64,000 bases of DNA from an uncultured Pelagibacteraceae bacterium (GTDB lineage: Bacteria > Pseudomonadota > Alphaproteobacteria > Pelagibacterales > Pelagibacteraceae). This document shows, one piece after another, positions 54,227 to 62,484 of the stretch. The position numbers and the translations under genes were made by a program. The DNA lies in contig CACJDV010000001.1 in the NCBI GenBank assembly GCA_902592265.1, forward strand, positions 124,001 to 188,000, in the 5' to 3' direction. Below the pieces are notes generated by a model that made no database searches, had not been told where the DNA came from, and saw only the letters and a program-made list of their open reading frames with translations. Every line of letters begins with the position of its first letter. Positions within the stretch are counted from its first letter, which is position 1.

Positions 54227-54946
54227 TCAAAAATTATCCTTTAAATCTCTTAATTTTGAAAAACTTTCAACATCTTTAGCTTTAAGAAATATATTGCATT
54301 CCATTTCATCAGATAAAATTGATGGAATAGTGGGATGGCCATTTTTTATTTTTTCTTTAATTTCTTTAATTTTGCTTTTCAAATTTGAATTATCAGGATC
54401 GTTTGACTCACAAAATTTTGAATTTTGTAATGTATATTCATGGCCGCAATATATCTTAGTATCTTTTGGAAGTTCTTTTATTTTTTTTAATGAGTTGAAC
54501 ATCTGTTCATAAGTTCCCTCAAAAATTCTACCACATCCTAAAGAAAATAAGGTATCGCCAGTAAAAATTATTTTTTCCAAAAAAAAATGAAAGGCAATAT
54601 GCCCACTAGTATGACCTGGAATATGATAAATTTTCGCCTCAAAATTTTCACCTTTCCATTTTTGATTATCTTCCACAAGTATATCAATTTCTGGAATCCG
54701 ATCTTTATCTTCTTTAAACCCAACTATTTTAGAATTATATCTTTTCTTTAATTCTAAGTTGCCACCCACATGATCATAATGATGGTGAGTATTAAGAATA
54801 TATTTTAACTCAATATTATTACTTTCAACATATTTTATAATTGGAGCTGCCTCACCAGGTTCAACAACACATCCAATATTTTTAGTGTCATCGATTAACA
54901 GGTAACTATAATTGTCTTGTAAACACTTAATTATTTCTATTCTCAT
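54227..54946 (-). CDS. gloB: Hydroxyacylglutathione hydrolase (glyoxalase II)
   Basis: A metallo-beta-lactamase-fold enzyme that hydrolyses S-lactoylglutathione to D-lactate; 239 aa from ATG 54946 (MRIEIIKCLQDNYSYLL), chosen over the TTG at 54958 because it matches the family start and lies 1 base after metW. Metal ligands are in THHHYDHVGG, HIPGHTSGHIAFH, FTGDTLFSLGCGRIFEGT and YCGHEYT. It is the last gene of the metX-metW group and so would be under the same SAM-II control. Confidence 0.93.
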   Translation of the reverse strand: MRIEIIKCLQDNYSYLLIDDTKNIGCVVEPGEAAPIIKYVESNNIELKYILNTHHHYDHVGGNLELKKRYNSKIVGFKEDKDRIPEIDILVEDNQKWKGENFEAKIYHIPGHTSGHIAFHFFLEKIIFTGDTLFSLGCGRIFEGTYEQMFNSLKKIKELPKDTKIYCGHEYTLQNSKFCESNDPDNSNLKSKIKEIKEKIKNGHPTIPSILSDEMECNIFLKAKDVESFSKLRDLKDNF

Positions 54947-54947
54947 C

Positions 54948-55544
54948 TTATTTTTCAATTAAGAATATACCTAATTCTGCAAATAAATTTTTATAAAATA
55001 AATTAGAATTATTAATATTTGAAATATTTTTATTTGTCATAGCTAAAGATTTAAAAATTTTAAAGTTTATAATTTTTGAAAATTTAACAAAATCTTTAAT
55101 CGTACACATATGAATATTTGGGGTGTTATACCAATCATTTGGTAATGATTCTGTGATTGGCATTGTTCCTTTGATAAGCAAATTTAATCTTACTTTCCAA
55201 TGACCAAAATTTGGAATTGTTATGATTGCTTTCTTTCCAACTCTTAAAAGTTCTTTTATGACAATTTCAGGATTTACGAAAGCTTGTAAAGTTTGCCCTA
55301 GGACAACATAATCAAAAGAATCATTTGGAAATTGTTTTAAATCCAATTCCGCGTTTCCCTCAATTACAGTAAGTCCTTTTGATACGCAGATTTGAACTTT
55401 ATCCTTTGAAATCTCAATCCCTCTCGCATCAACATTTTTATTTTTTTTTAATGACTCCATTAATGTTCCATCATCGCAGCCAACATCTAAAACTCTTGTT
55501 TTTTCCTTTATTAAATCGACTATTATTTTATATTCTGTTTTCAC
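54948..55544 (-). CDS. metW: Methionine biosynthesis protein MetW
   Basis: A class I SAM-fold protein that partners MetX and is needed for full homoserine acyltransferase activity in several proteobacteria; 198 aa. The SAM-like motif is RVLDVGCDDGTLMESL near residue 17, and FPNDSFDYVVLGQTLQAF and ITIPNFGHWKVRL are typical of MetW. It starts 2 bases after metX, in the usual alphaproteobacterial order. Confidence 0.95.
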   Translation of the reverse strand: MKTEYKIIVDLIKEKTRVLDVGCDDGTLMESLKKNKNVDARGIEISKDKVQICVSKGLTVIEGNAELDLKQFPNDSFDYVVLGQTLQAFVNPEIVIKELLRVGKKAIITIPNFGHWKVRLNLLIKGTMPITESLPNDWYNTPNIHMCTIKDFVKFSKIINFKIFKSLAMTNKNISNINNSNLFYKNLFAELGIFLIEK

Positions 55545-55546
55545 TA

Positions 55547-56665
55547 TTATCTCTCTATGTAAGATTTATCTAAAAAATTTTTAAGGGTTTTCAAAAAGTC
55601 TGGAACATCTAATAAGAAAGAGTCATGACCTTTGTCAGATTTTATTTCAACAAATCCAACATCAGCACCAATTGCATTAAGAGCGATAACTATATCTTTA
55701 TTTTCTTGAGTTGGATAGAGCCAGTCTGAGGTGAAAGATATTACAAAAAACTTAGCCTTAGTTTTTTTAAATGCATTAGATAAATTACCGTCAAATTGTT
55801 TAACAAGATCAAAATAATCCATTGCTCTTGTAATATAAAGATAACTATTAGCATCAAATCGATCTACAAAAACGGATCCTTGATATCTTAGATAACTCTC
55901 TATTTGAAAATCTGCATCAAATCCAAATTTAAGAGCATCTCTTTCTTGAAGTTTTCTTCCAAATTTTTCTTGTAAACCTTTTTTAGACAAATAAGTTATA
56001 TGAGCAGCCATTCTCGCCACTGATAACCCTTTATCAGGAAGAGTATTATTAGATAAATATTTTCCGTCTGACCAATTATGATCCGACGCTATCGCTTGTC
56101 TACCCAACTCATTAAAAGCAATATTTTGAGCGGAATGACTAGAGGTACATGCAATAGGTACTACTGTACTAGCTTTATCCGGATAATTACTTATAAATTG
56201 CAAAACTTGCATTCCACCCATCGATCCACCAACAACTGAAAAAAGTTTTTTGATATCAAAATGATCTAATAAATTTACTTGTGCGTTGACCATGTCATTA
56301 ATGGTAATTACAGGAAAATCGGTTCCATAAATTTTATTTGTATCAGGATTTTTATGACTTGGACCAAATGATCCCATACAACCACCTATTACATTCGCAC
56401 AAATAACAAAATATTTATTTGTATCTATTGATTTGTTAGGACCCACTGCATAAGACCACCAACCATCTTTTTTTGTGACAGGATTAATACCCGTAACAAA
56501 TTGATCACCAGTAAGCGCATGAAAAACAAGGATTGCATTATCTTTATTTTTATTAAGCGAACCATAAGTCTCATATGCGAGTGGAAAATTATTAATAGTT
56601 TTACCACAATCAAGTTTCAATGGTTTTTTAATAACAAGCGTTTTAATATTCTCTATAATATTCAT
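55547..56665 (-). CDS. metX: Homoserine O-acyltransferase MetX
   Basis: Acylates homoserine (acetyl or succinyl) for methionine synthesis; 372 aa, an alpha/beta-hydrolase fold. The N-terminal [27 protein letters not shown] is typical, the nucleophile Ser lies in [14 protein letters not shown] near residue 145, and the C-terminal [11 protein letters not shown] has the His. The acyl donor cannot be read with certainty. It is preceded by a SAM-II riboswitch and followed closely by metW and gloB. Confidence 0.97.
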   Translation of the reverse strand: MNIIENIKTLVIKKPLKLDCGKTINNFPLAYETYGSLNKNKDNAILVFHALTGDQFVTGINPVTKKDGWWSYAVGPNKSIDTNKYFVICANVIGGCMGSFGPSHKNPDTNKIYGTDFPVITINDMVNAQVNLLDHFDIKKLFSVVGGSMGGMQVLQFISNYPDKASTVVPIACTSSHSAQNIAFNELGRQAIASDHNWSDGKYLSNNTLPDKGLSVARMAAHITYLSKKGLQEKFGRKLQERDALKFGFDADFQIESYLRYQGSVFVDRFDANSYLYITRAMDYFDLVKQFDGNLSNAFKKTKAKFFVISFTSDWLYPTQENKDIVIALNAIGADVGFVEIKSDKGHDSFLLDVPDFLKTLKNFLDKSYIER

Positions 56666-56702
56666 AATTATTAATGCTAATTATTGAATTGTGAGAAAAA
56701 AA

Positions 56703-56755
56703 AACTTTTTTAGCGGTTTTTTTAGAGCGCTCGCAATTCAGGTAAATCAGCGCAT
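56703..56755 (-). promoter_or_regulatory. SAM-II riboswitch upstream of metX
   Basis: Reading the minus strand, GCGCTGATTTA, then AATTGCGAGCGC, then CCGCTAAAAAAG match the conserved blocks of the SAM-II (metA/metX) class. P1 pairs GCGCT (56753-56749) with AGCGC (56731-56727), and the 3' GCTAAA block (56714-56709) is the conserved pseudoknot strand. It lies 38 bases before the metX start codon. In this class SAM binding masks the ribosome entry region and lowers translation. A T9 run directly downstream could add a transcriptional effect. Confidence 0.92.
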
Positions 56756-56759
56756 AAAT

Positions 56760-56788
56760 TTTGTACAAGATGTTATTTAGTATGTCAA
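56760..56788 (-). promoter_or_regulatory. Promoter of metX-metW-gloB
   Basis: On the minus strand, a perfect TTGACA (56788-56783) and TACAAA (56765-56760) with 17-base spacing. The expected start (about 56753) coincides with the first base of the SAM-II P1 stem, which supports both calls. Confidence 0.65.
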
Positions 56789-56800
56789 TTTTTAAAATAT

Positions 56801-56830
56801 TTGAACTAATTCTATATGAAAAATTGTTAT
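56801..56830 (+). promoter_or_regulatory. Candidate promoter for hisC-tyrA
   Basis: TTGAAC (56801-56806) and TGTTAT (56825-56830) with 18-base spacing in the divergent gap between metX and hisC. It lies back to back with the metX promoter. The 195-base gap holds nothing else recognisable apart from the riboswitch. Confidence 0.35.
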
Positions 56831-56860
56831 TTTATTTATAAAGAGGCTAAAATTTAAAAG

Positions 56861-57946
56861 ATGACAACTATAAAATTTAAAAAATTTAATATCGAGGCTT
56901 ATCAACCTGGCAAATCAACTATTAAGAGTTTTAATAAAATCATTAAACTTTCAGCAAATGAGTCAGCTCTCGGAGTAAGTGTTAGGGCAAAGAAAGCAAT
57001 ATCAAATAAAAAATTGAGTCTTTTCAGATATCCTGATGGAAAGTCCAAAAAATTACGGAGTCAGATTTCAAAAAAATTTAGTTGTGACAAAGAAAAAATA
57101 ATTTGCGGAGCTGGTTCAGATGAAGTTATTCAAATGTTGTGTCAACTTTTCCTTAAACCAAAAGATGAAGTGATTCTTCCTCAGTTTAGTTTTTTAATGT
57201 ACAGAATATATGCAAAAATAATTGGTGCAAAAGTTGTTTTTGCCAAAGAAAAAAATTTTAAAGTTTCCGTCTCTGAAATAATTAAAAAAGTAAGCAATAA
57301 AACTAAAATTGTATTTCTTGCGAATCCAAATAATCCGACTGGCACTTACTTGAACAGTTTTGAATTAATTGATTTAAGAAAAAGATTAAGAAAAAATATC
57401 TTACTTGTTGTAGATGATGCTTATGCAGAGTACATGCAAAATAGAGACTATAAATCTGGTTTAGATTTATTCAAGAATAAGCAGAATGTTTTTATACTAA
57501 GGACATTCTCAAAAATATACGGATTATCATCTCTAAGAATTGGTTGGGGATATGGTTCAAAAAAAATTATTGATGCTTTGAATGTTATTAAACCTCCATT
57601 CAATGTTAATGAAGTAGCTCAAAAAGCAGCTATTGAGTCACTTAAGGATAAAAAATTTATTTCACGTTCAGTAAAACATAATCATATTTATGCAACAAAA
57701 CTGAAAAATTTTTTGAGCAATTATGATATTAGCTCAAATAAAGTTTCTGCTAACTTTCTATTATTGAATTTTAATAAATGTAAACTAAGAGCTAATAGTT
57801 TCTATGAAAAATTAAAAAAAAAGGGAATTATTTTAAGGTCTACTGAAGAAGGTTATAAAATAAAAAATATGCTACGATTAACGATTGGCTCAAAAGAGGA
57901 AAATATGAAATTTATCAAAGCAACACAAAATATATTTAGAAAATGA
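56861..57946 (+). CDS. hisC: Histidinol-phosphate/aromatic aminotransferase
   Basis: A fold-type I PLP aminotransferase of 361 aa. Motifs include KLSANESALGVSVRA, FLANPNNPTGTYLN, VVDDAYAEYM and the PLP Lys in RTFSKIYGLSSLRIGWGYG near residue 222. Such HisC-like enzymes transaminate histidinol phosphate or aromatic amino-acid precursors. tyrA directly follows (4-base ATGA overlap), which favours phenylalanine/tyrosine synthesis, possibly with a histidine role as well. Confidence 0.9.
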   Translation: MTTIKFKKFNIEAYQPGKSTIKSFNKIIKLSANESALGVSVRAKKAISNKKLSLFRYPDGKSKKLRSQISKKFSCDKEKIICGAGSDEVIQMLCQLFLKPKDEVILPQFSFLMYRIYAKIIGAKVVFAKEKNFKVSVSEIIKKVSNKTKIVFLANPNNPTGTYLNSFELIDLRKRLRKNILLVVDDAYAEYMQNRDYKSGLDLFKNKQNVFILRTFSKIYGLSSLRIGWGYGSKKIIDALNVIKPPFNVNEVAQKAAIESLKDKKFISRSVKHNHIYATKLKNFLSNYDISSNKVSANFLLLNFNKCKLRANSFYEKLKKKGIILRSTEEGYKIKNMLRLTIGSKEENMKFIKATQNIFRK

Positions 57947-58839
57947 GAAATATATTAATTATAGGCTGTGGGTTATTAGGCTCTTCTTTAGTTAGGAGGA
58001 TTTCCAAAAAAAAAATAGCAAAAAAAATATTTATTTATGAAAAATCAAAATCTAATATCACTAAAATAAAAAGACTCAAATTACCTGGAACAATTGTTAA
58101 GTCACTTAAAGATGGTTTGATAAATTCAAACCTAGTGATTGTTTGCACATCAACGAGTGAATATAAAAAACTCATTCTCAAAATTAATAAAACTATTTTG
58201 CCAAAGACACTAATTACTGATGTTGGATCTTCAAAAATAGAGTCATCAAAGATTATTAAAAAATTTTTGAAGCGCGGTATAAATTGGATAAGGAGTCACC
58301 CTATCGCTGGATCAGAAGTGAGTGGACCAGAATTTGGAAAAGCTGATATGTTTGAGAATAAATGGTGTGTATTAATTAAGGACAAAAAAACAAGTTCTAA
58401 AAATTTAAAATTTTTAAGTTCTTTTTGGAAAAAGATGGGCTCAAAAACTGTTGTTATGAACTCTGAAAAACATGACAAAGTTTTTTCTATCACAAGTCAT
58501 TTACCACATTTAATCGCTTATAATTTGGTTAAATCTGCTCAAGATTTTGAAAAAATACTCAAATTTGGTCTTATTAAATACAGTGCCGGGGGGTTGAGAG
58601 ATTTTTCAAGAATAGCTGCTTCAAATGAAATTATGTGGAGAGATATTTTTTTTGATAACAAAGTTAATGTTACAAAAGCAATAGATTTATTTATCAAAAA
58701 TCTAAAATCCTTTAAAAAAGATATAAATTCCAAAAATAATAAATCGATTTTAAAAAAATTATCACAGACAAAAAAAGTTAGGTCTAAAATTATTAAATTA
58801 AAACAGGATGTTAACAAACCTGACTTTGGTAGAGATTAA
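57943..58839 (+). CDS. tyrA: Prephenate/arogenate dehydrogenase
   Basis: NAD(P)-dependent oxidative decarboxylation of prephenate or arogenate in tyrosine synthesis; 298 aa. The Rossmann motif is IIGCGLLGSSLVRRI, followed by ITDVGSSKIESSK, WIRSHPIAGSEVSGPE and the His in SITSHLPHLIAYNL. It has no chorismate mutase or ACT domain. It is coupled to the upstream aminotransferase and its end overlaps the convergent NlpC/P60 gene by 4 bases. Confidence 0.95.
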   Translation: MRNILIIGCGLLGSSLVRRISKKKIAKKIFIYEKSKSNITKIKRLKLPGTIVKSLKDGLINSNLVIVCTSTSEYKKLILKINKTILPKTLITDVGSSKIESSKIIKKFLKRGINWIRSHPIAGSEVSGPEFGKADMFENKWCVLIKDKKTSSKNLKFLSSFWKKMGSKTVVMNSEKHDKVFSITSHLPHLIAYNLVKSAQDFEKILKFGLIKYSAGGLRDFSRIAASNEIMWRDIFFDNKVNVTKAIDLFIKNLKSFKKDINSKNNKSILKKLSQTKKVRSKIIKLKQDVNKPDFGRD

Positions 58840-59588
58840 ATATTACTAATATTACTTACTTTTTTAACTTTCAGATTTGCAGTTTTATCAATTAATTTAA
58901 TTGTTTGTACTGTTGGCATTATTAACACCTTCTTTTCTGGTCCATAAGCATGAATAAATTTAGACTTATTTAGACATATACCAACATGTCCTTTCCAAAA
59001 TACGATGTCTCCTTTAAGTTGATTTCTACCTCTTTTTCTTTTACAAAATCTTATTTGATCTTTTGTATCTCTTGGAAAAAATATTCTATTGTAATAAAAA
59101 TAAATTTGAATTAATGCTGAACAATCAATTCCAACACAGGTTTTTCCGCCCCATAAGTATTTTGTGTTTAAAAAACATTTGAATATTTTGATATAATTTT
59201 TTTCATGATGATCAATATTTTTGATATCAGTTTTTTTGATCCATTTATTTTTTTCAAATTCTATATACTTTTTATTTTCATTTCGTTTACAAACACCAGA
59301 TCCATAATATAGATAATGGTTTGAAGACAAAAATCTTTTACCTCTTTTAAAGAAGACTCTAGATTTAATTTTTGAAATTTTATGTGAGGGTTTAAAATTT
59401 TCTAAAAACTTATCTTTTTTTATATATCCAATATAATTGTCATAATGAGTTTTTATTTTTATATATTTTTTTCTTTTCAATAGAATCTTAAATTTCTCTC
59501 CATATAAAATTTGTGAAACTACCTCAGAATTCGGAGAAGGTTTAAAGTAAATGTTAGCTACAGATTTATTTAAAAAATTATTTTTCAC
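58836..59588 (-). CDS. NlpC/P60 family peptidase with SH3 domains
   Basis: A Cys peptidase of peptidoglycan peptides; 250 aa, very Lys-rich. SH3-like segments fill about residues 10-130, and the NlpC/P60 domain has the catalytic Cys in GIDCSALIQIYFYYN near 156 and the His in KGDIVFWKGHVGICLNKSKFIHAYG near 208. No clear signal peptide is seen, so it may act in the cytoplasm on recovered muropeptides. It starts 11 bases inside the AmpG-like permease gene, and pairing with that permease fits wall recycling. Confidence 0.88.
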   Translation of the reverse strand: MKNNFLNKSVANIYFKPSPNSEVVSQILYGEKFKILLKRKKYIKIKTHYDNYIGYIKKDKFLENFKPSHKISKIKSRVFFKRGKRFLSSNHYLYYGSGVCKRNENKKYIEFEKNKWIKKTDIKNIDHHEKNYIKIFKCFLNTKYLWGGKTCVGIDCSALIQIYFYYNRIFFPRDTKDQIRFCKRKRGRNQLKGDIVFWKGHVGICLNKSKFIHAYGPEKKVLIMPTVQTIKLIDKTANLKVKKVSNISNI

Positions 59589-60954
59589 TTAGTTGTAGTT
59601 TATTTTTCATAATCCATAGGATTATTAATGAAGGAATGACCATTAGCGCAGTTAAAATAAAAAATATTCCCCAATCACCATTTAACCAATCAACCAGGGC
59701 GCCAGAGGAGGAGGCTAAAGTTGTTCGACCAGCGGTGCCTATTGATGCTAAGAGCGCATATTGAGTTGCTGTATAAGCTCTATCTACTAGCATAGATATA
59801 AAGGCTACAAAAGCAACTGTTGCAAATGCAGCAGCTATATCGTCAAAAATAACTGCAACAGCAAATAAAAATTCTGATTTATCGCTCCAGGCCAACACAC
59901 TAAATAAAAGGTTTGTGCTTGCCATCATTACTCCAGCAAAAAACATTGCTTTTAAAACCCCGGATCTTATTACAAAAAGTCCACCTAAAAGAGTAAACGT
60001 CACAGTAGTGATCCAACCTAACGTTTTAGAGTAAATAGCGATATCTGATTTACTAAAACCTATTTCTTTATAAAAAATTATAGACATTCTTCCAAGAAAT
60101 GCCTCTCCCACTTTAAATAAAAAAACGAATCCTAAAATTCCTAGAGCAATTGAAAAGCCATTTTTTCTAAAAAAACTAATGATTGGGCCACTAATTGTTC
60201 CAGCAACCCAGGTTATCAATTTTGTAAATAAATTTTCTTTTTTAAATTGAGATGATATCAATTTATCATTTTCTTTTTGTTGATTTTGTCTCTCTAAATT
60301 TCCAGACTCGTCAACGAACATTAAACCAATGTTCATTAAAATTACTAAAATCCCCAAAATTAAGAAAGTTAGTTGCCAATAATTTTCAAAACCAATATTT
60401 TGTAGAATATCTGCTGCAAATAATGATAGTACGCCTCCTAACTTGTATCCTGTCCACCAACCGACAACCGCCATTGCGGCCCCAGCGGCCATGGATTTTC
60501 CCTCATTTTCACCAATCTGTTCAATTCTTAAAGCATCAACTGTTATATCTTGAGTTGATGATGCTATAGCAATTATTAAGCCTACTGAAACAACTAAAGC
60601 TAAATTTTCAGATGGATCAAGTAAACTCCAAAGAGCGAGTGAGAGTAAGATGATAATTTGCATCAAAACAATCCATCCTCTTCTGTGACCTATCTTTTTT
60701 GTTAAATATGGTATTTGTATTCTATCTATTAAAGGTGCCCATAAATAATTAAATGCATAAACTGCAAAAATTAATCCAGCCCATCCGACAGTTGATCTAC
60801 TCAATCCATCTTCTTTTAACCATAAACTTAGACTACTTCCGATCAAAACCCATGGAAAACCCGATATTGCACCAAGCAACAAAATTTTGAGCATTCTTTT
60901 ATCAAAATAAACCGAGAACATTTCAGACAAAGAATTTTTTTTAATTTCTATCAA
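59578..60954 (-). CDS. ampG: AmpG-like muropeptide permease (MFS)
   Basis: A major facilitator with about 12-14 helices, resembling AmpG, which imports anhydro-muropeptides. Family features are ILLLGAISGFPWVLIGSSLSLWL, YLWAPLIDRI, SSTQDITVDALRI and ALLASIGTAGRTTLASSSGALVDWL. I use the TTG at 60954 (458 aa), which lies 8 bases after a perfect GGAGG and just behind the trkH stop; the track start at 60969 would overlap trkH. The NlpC/P60 gene that follows supports a role in wall recycling. Confidence 0.88.
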   Translation of the reverse strand: MIEIKKNSLSEMFSVYFDKRMLKILLLGAISGFPWVLIGSSLSLWLKEDGLSRSTVGWAGLIFAVYAFNYLWAPLIDRIQIPYLTKKIGHRRGWIVLMQIIILLSLALWSLLDPSENLALVVSVGLIIAIASSTQDITVDALRIEQIGENEGKSMAAGAAMAVVGWWTGYKLGGVLSLFAADILQNIGFENYWQLTFLILGILVILMNIGLMFVDESGNLERQNQQKENDKLISSQFKKENLFTKLITWVAGTISGPIISFFRKNGFSIALGILGFVFLFKVGEAFLGRMSIIFYKEIGFSKSDIAIYSKTLGWITTVTFTLLGGLFVIRSGVLKAMFFAGVMMASTNLLFSVLAWSDKSEFLFAVAVIFDDIAAAFATVAFVAFISMLVDRAYTATQYALLASIGTAGRTTLASSSGALVDWLNGDWGIFFILTALMVIPSLIILWIMKNKLQLSEK

Positions 60955-60956
60955 AT

Positions 60957-62396
60957 TTAATTCCTCCAAAAAGATGGTAAAAATAATACAAGGATTGCAA
61001 ATAATTCCAATCTACCCAAAATCATACCAAAGCTTAAAATCCACTTAGAGATATCAGGTAGCGATGAAAAATTCCCATTTGGCCCAATAGTTGAACCTAG
61101 GCCAGGTCCTACATTTGAAATAGATGTTGCAGCACCAGAAATTGAAGTAATAAAGTCAAGACCTGTCAAAGATAATAATGCTGTAATCACAAAAAAAATT
61201 ACCAGGTACATATAAATGAAAGAGATAATCGATGCGGTAAACTTATCATCAACAGGGTTTTGGTTATATTTTAGAACGAAAATTCCCTTAGGATAAACTA
61301 TTTTTTTAAGCTGATTCAAAACAAGTGAATAAAGTATTTGAAATCTAAATATTTTTATACCACATGTTGTTGAGCCAGCACATCCACCAATAAACATTAA
61401 ACCTATAAATATAATTAAAGGAAATCCACCCCAGTTATCAAATTGTGCATTTACATATCCAGTTCCTGTCAAAATTGATATTACATTGAATAAAACTGTT
61501 CTGAAGTTTAGTTCAGACGATTTATCTAAAAACAAATAAATTGATAAGATAAGAATACTTATTAAGATTATTTTCAAAAAAGTTCTAATTTGAATATCTG
61601 AAAAAAATATTCTTCTATTACCGTTTAAGAATTTGATATAAGCGATAAAAGGTAAACTTCCCAAGATAATAAAAATCATTGCTGAAATTTCTATTGAAAA
61701 ACTGTTAAAGAAACCAATGGACTCGTTATAGTTTGAAAAACCTCCAGTTGCTATTGTTGTCATAGAATGGGTTATACTATCAAAAGTATTCATCCCAAGA
61801 ATTTTATATGATATTGCGCAAAGAGTAGTGAGACCTGAATAAATATAAATTAATCTCAATGCAATTTCTTTTGATTTAGGAAGAATTTTTTCTGATGAAT
61901 CACTGTTAGAAATTTTGAATAATTGCATACCACCAACATTCATTATTGGCATCAAAGTGATCGCCATAACAATTATTCCAATACCACCCAACCATTGAAG
62001 AATTGCTCTCCAAAGCAAAATTGCTTTAGGCATCTCCTCTAAATTTGGAATGATTGTTGAGCCAGTTGTTGTAATGCCTGACATACTTTCAAAAAATGCA
62101 TTGGTAAACGAAAAATTGACTTCAGAAAATATTAGAGGAAGTGAGCCAAAAATTGCGATACTCAGCCAAGATAACGCGGTTAATAAAAAAGCTTGCTGTA
62201 AATTTAGCTTCTTATCATGATCAAGATTAGATAAAAAAAATAATGTTCCAAAAATTATTGTAATAATTGAGGCGCCAAAAAAAGAGGAGTCAATTTCTTT
62301 AAAAAAAAATTGAGCAAATATTGGTAGCAACATAAAAATTCCAAGAATTATTTGAAGAATTCCAAGAGTAAAAAAAACGGTTTTATAATTAGACAT
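60957..62396 (-). CDS. trkH: Potassium uptake protein TrkH
   Basis: The membrane pore of a Trk-type potassium uptake system; 479 aa. The four pore-loop selectivity segments are visible: SMSGITTTGSTI near 113, THSMTTIATGGFSNY, ISILTGTGYVNA and SGAATSISNVGPGLG. The regulatory NAD-binding TrkA is not in the window. It starts 88 bases from lysS on the opposite strand and is followed by ampG 2 bases after its stop. Confidence 0.95.
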   Translation of the reverse strand: MSNYKTVFFTLGILQIILGIFMLLPIFAQFFFKEIDSSFFGASIITIIFGTLFFLSNLDHDKKLNLQQAFLLTALSWLSIAIFGSLPLIFSEVNFSFTNAFFESMSGITTTGSTIIPNLEEMPKAILLWRAILQWLGGIGIIVMAITLMPIMNVGGMQLFKISNSDSSEKILPKSKEIALRLIYIYSGLTTLCAISYKILGMNTFDSITHSMTTIATGGFSNYNESIGFFNSFSIEISAMIFIILGSLPFIAYIKFLNGNRRIFFSDIQIRTFLKIILISILILSIYLFLDKSSELNFRTVLFNVISILTGTGYVNAQFDNWGGFPLIIFIGLMFIGGCAGSTTCGIKIFRFQILYSLVLNQLKKIVYPKGIFVLKYNQNPVDDKFTASIISFIYMYLVIFFVITALLSLTGLDFITSISGAATSISNVGPGLGSTIGPNGNFSSLPDISKWILSFGMILGRLELFAILVLFLPSFWRN

Positions 62397-62405
62397 TTTG
62401 ATAGA

Positions 62406-62433
62406 ACATTATTTTATGGTAAATAAATTTCAA
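62406..62433 (-). promoter_or_regulatory. Candidate promoter for trkH
   Basis: On the minus strand, TTGAAA (62433-62428) and TAATGT (62411-62406) with 16-base spacing. The expected start lies only 3-4 bases before the trkH ATG (62396), so the message would be nearly leaderless. Weak on its own in AT-rich DNA. Confidence 0.3.
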
Positions 62434-62484
62434 CTCTATAAGAATAAGTTAAAGCGTTAATTTGAGATTTTATTTGAATTAATC

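Noticed and set aside
56681-56710. A6-G-T9 stretch after the SAM-II riboswitch as a classical intrinsic terminator
   Set aside because: There is no GC-rich stem directly before the T run; only the riboswitch stem lies upstream. Noted as a possible minor effect only.
60252-60569. 105-aa plus-strand ORF opposite ampG
   Set aside because: Antisense to a recognisable MFS gene; no start signal or motif.
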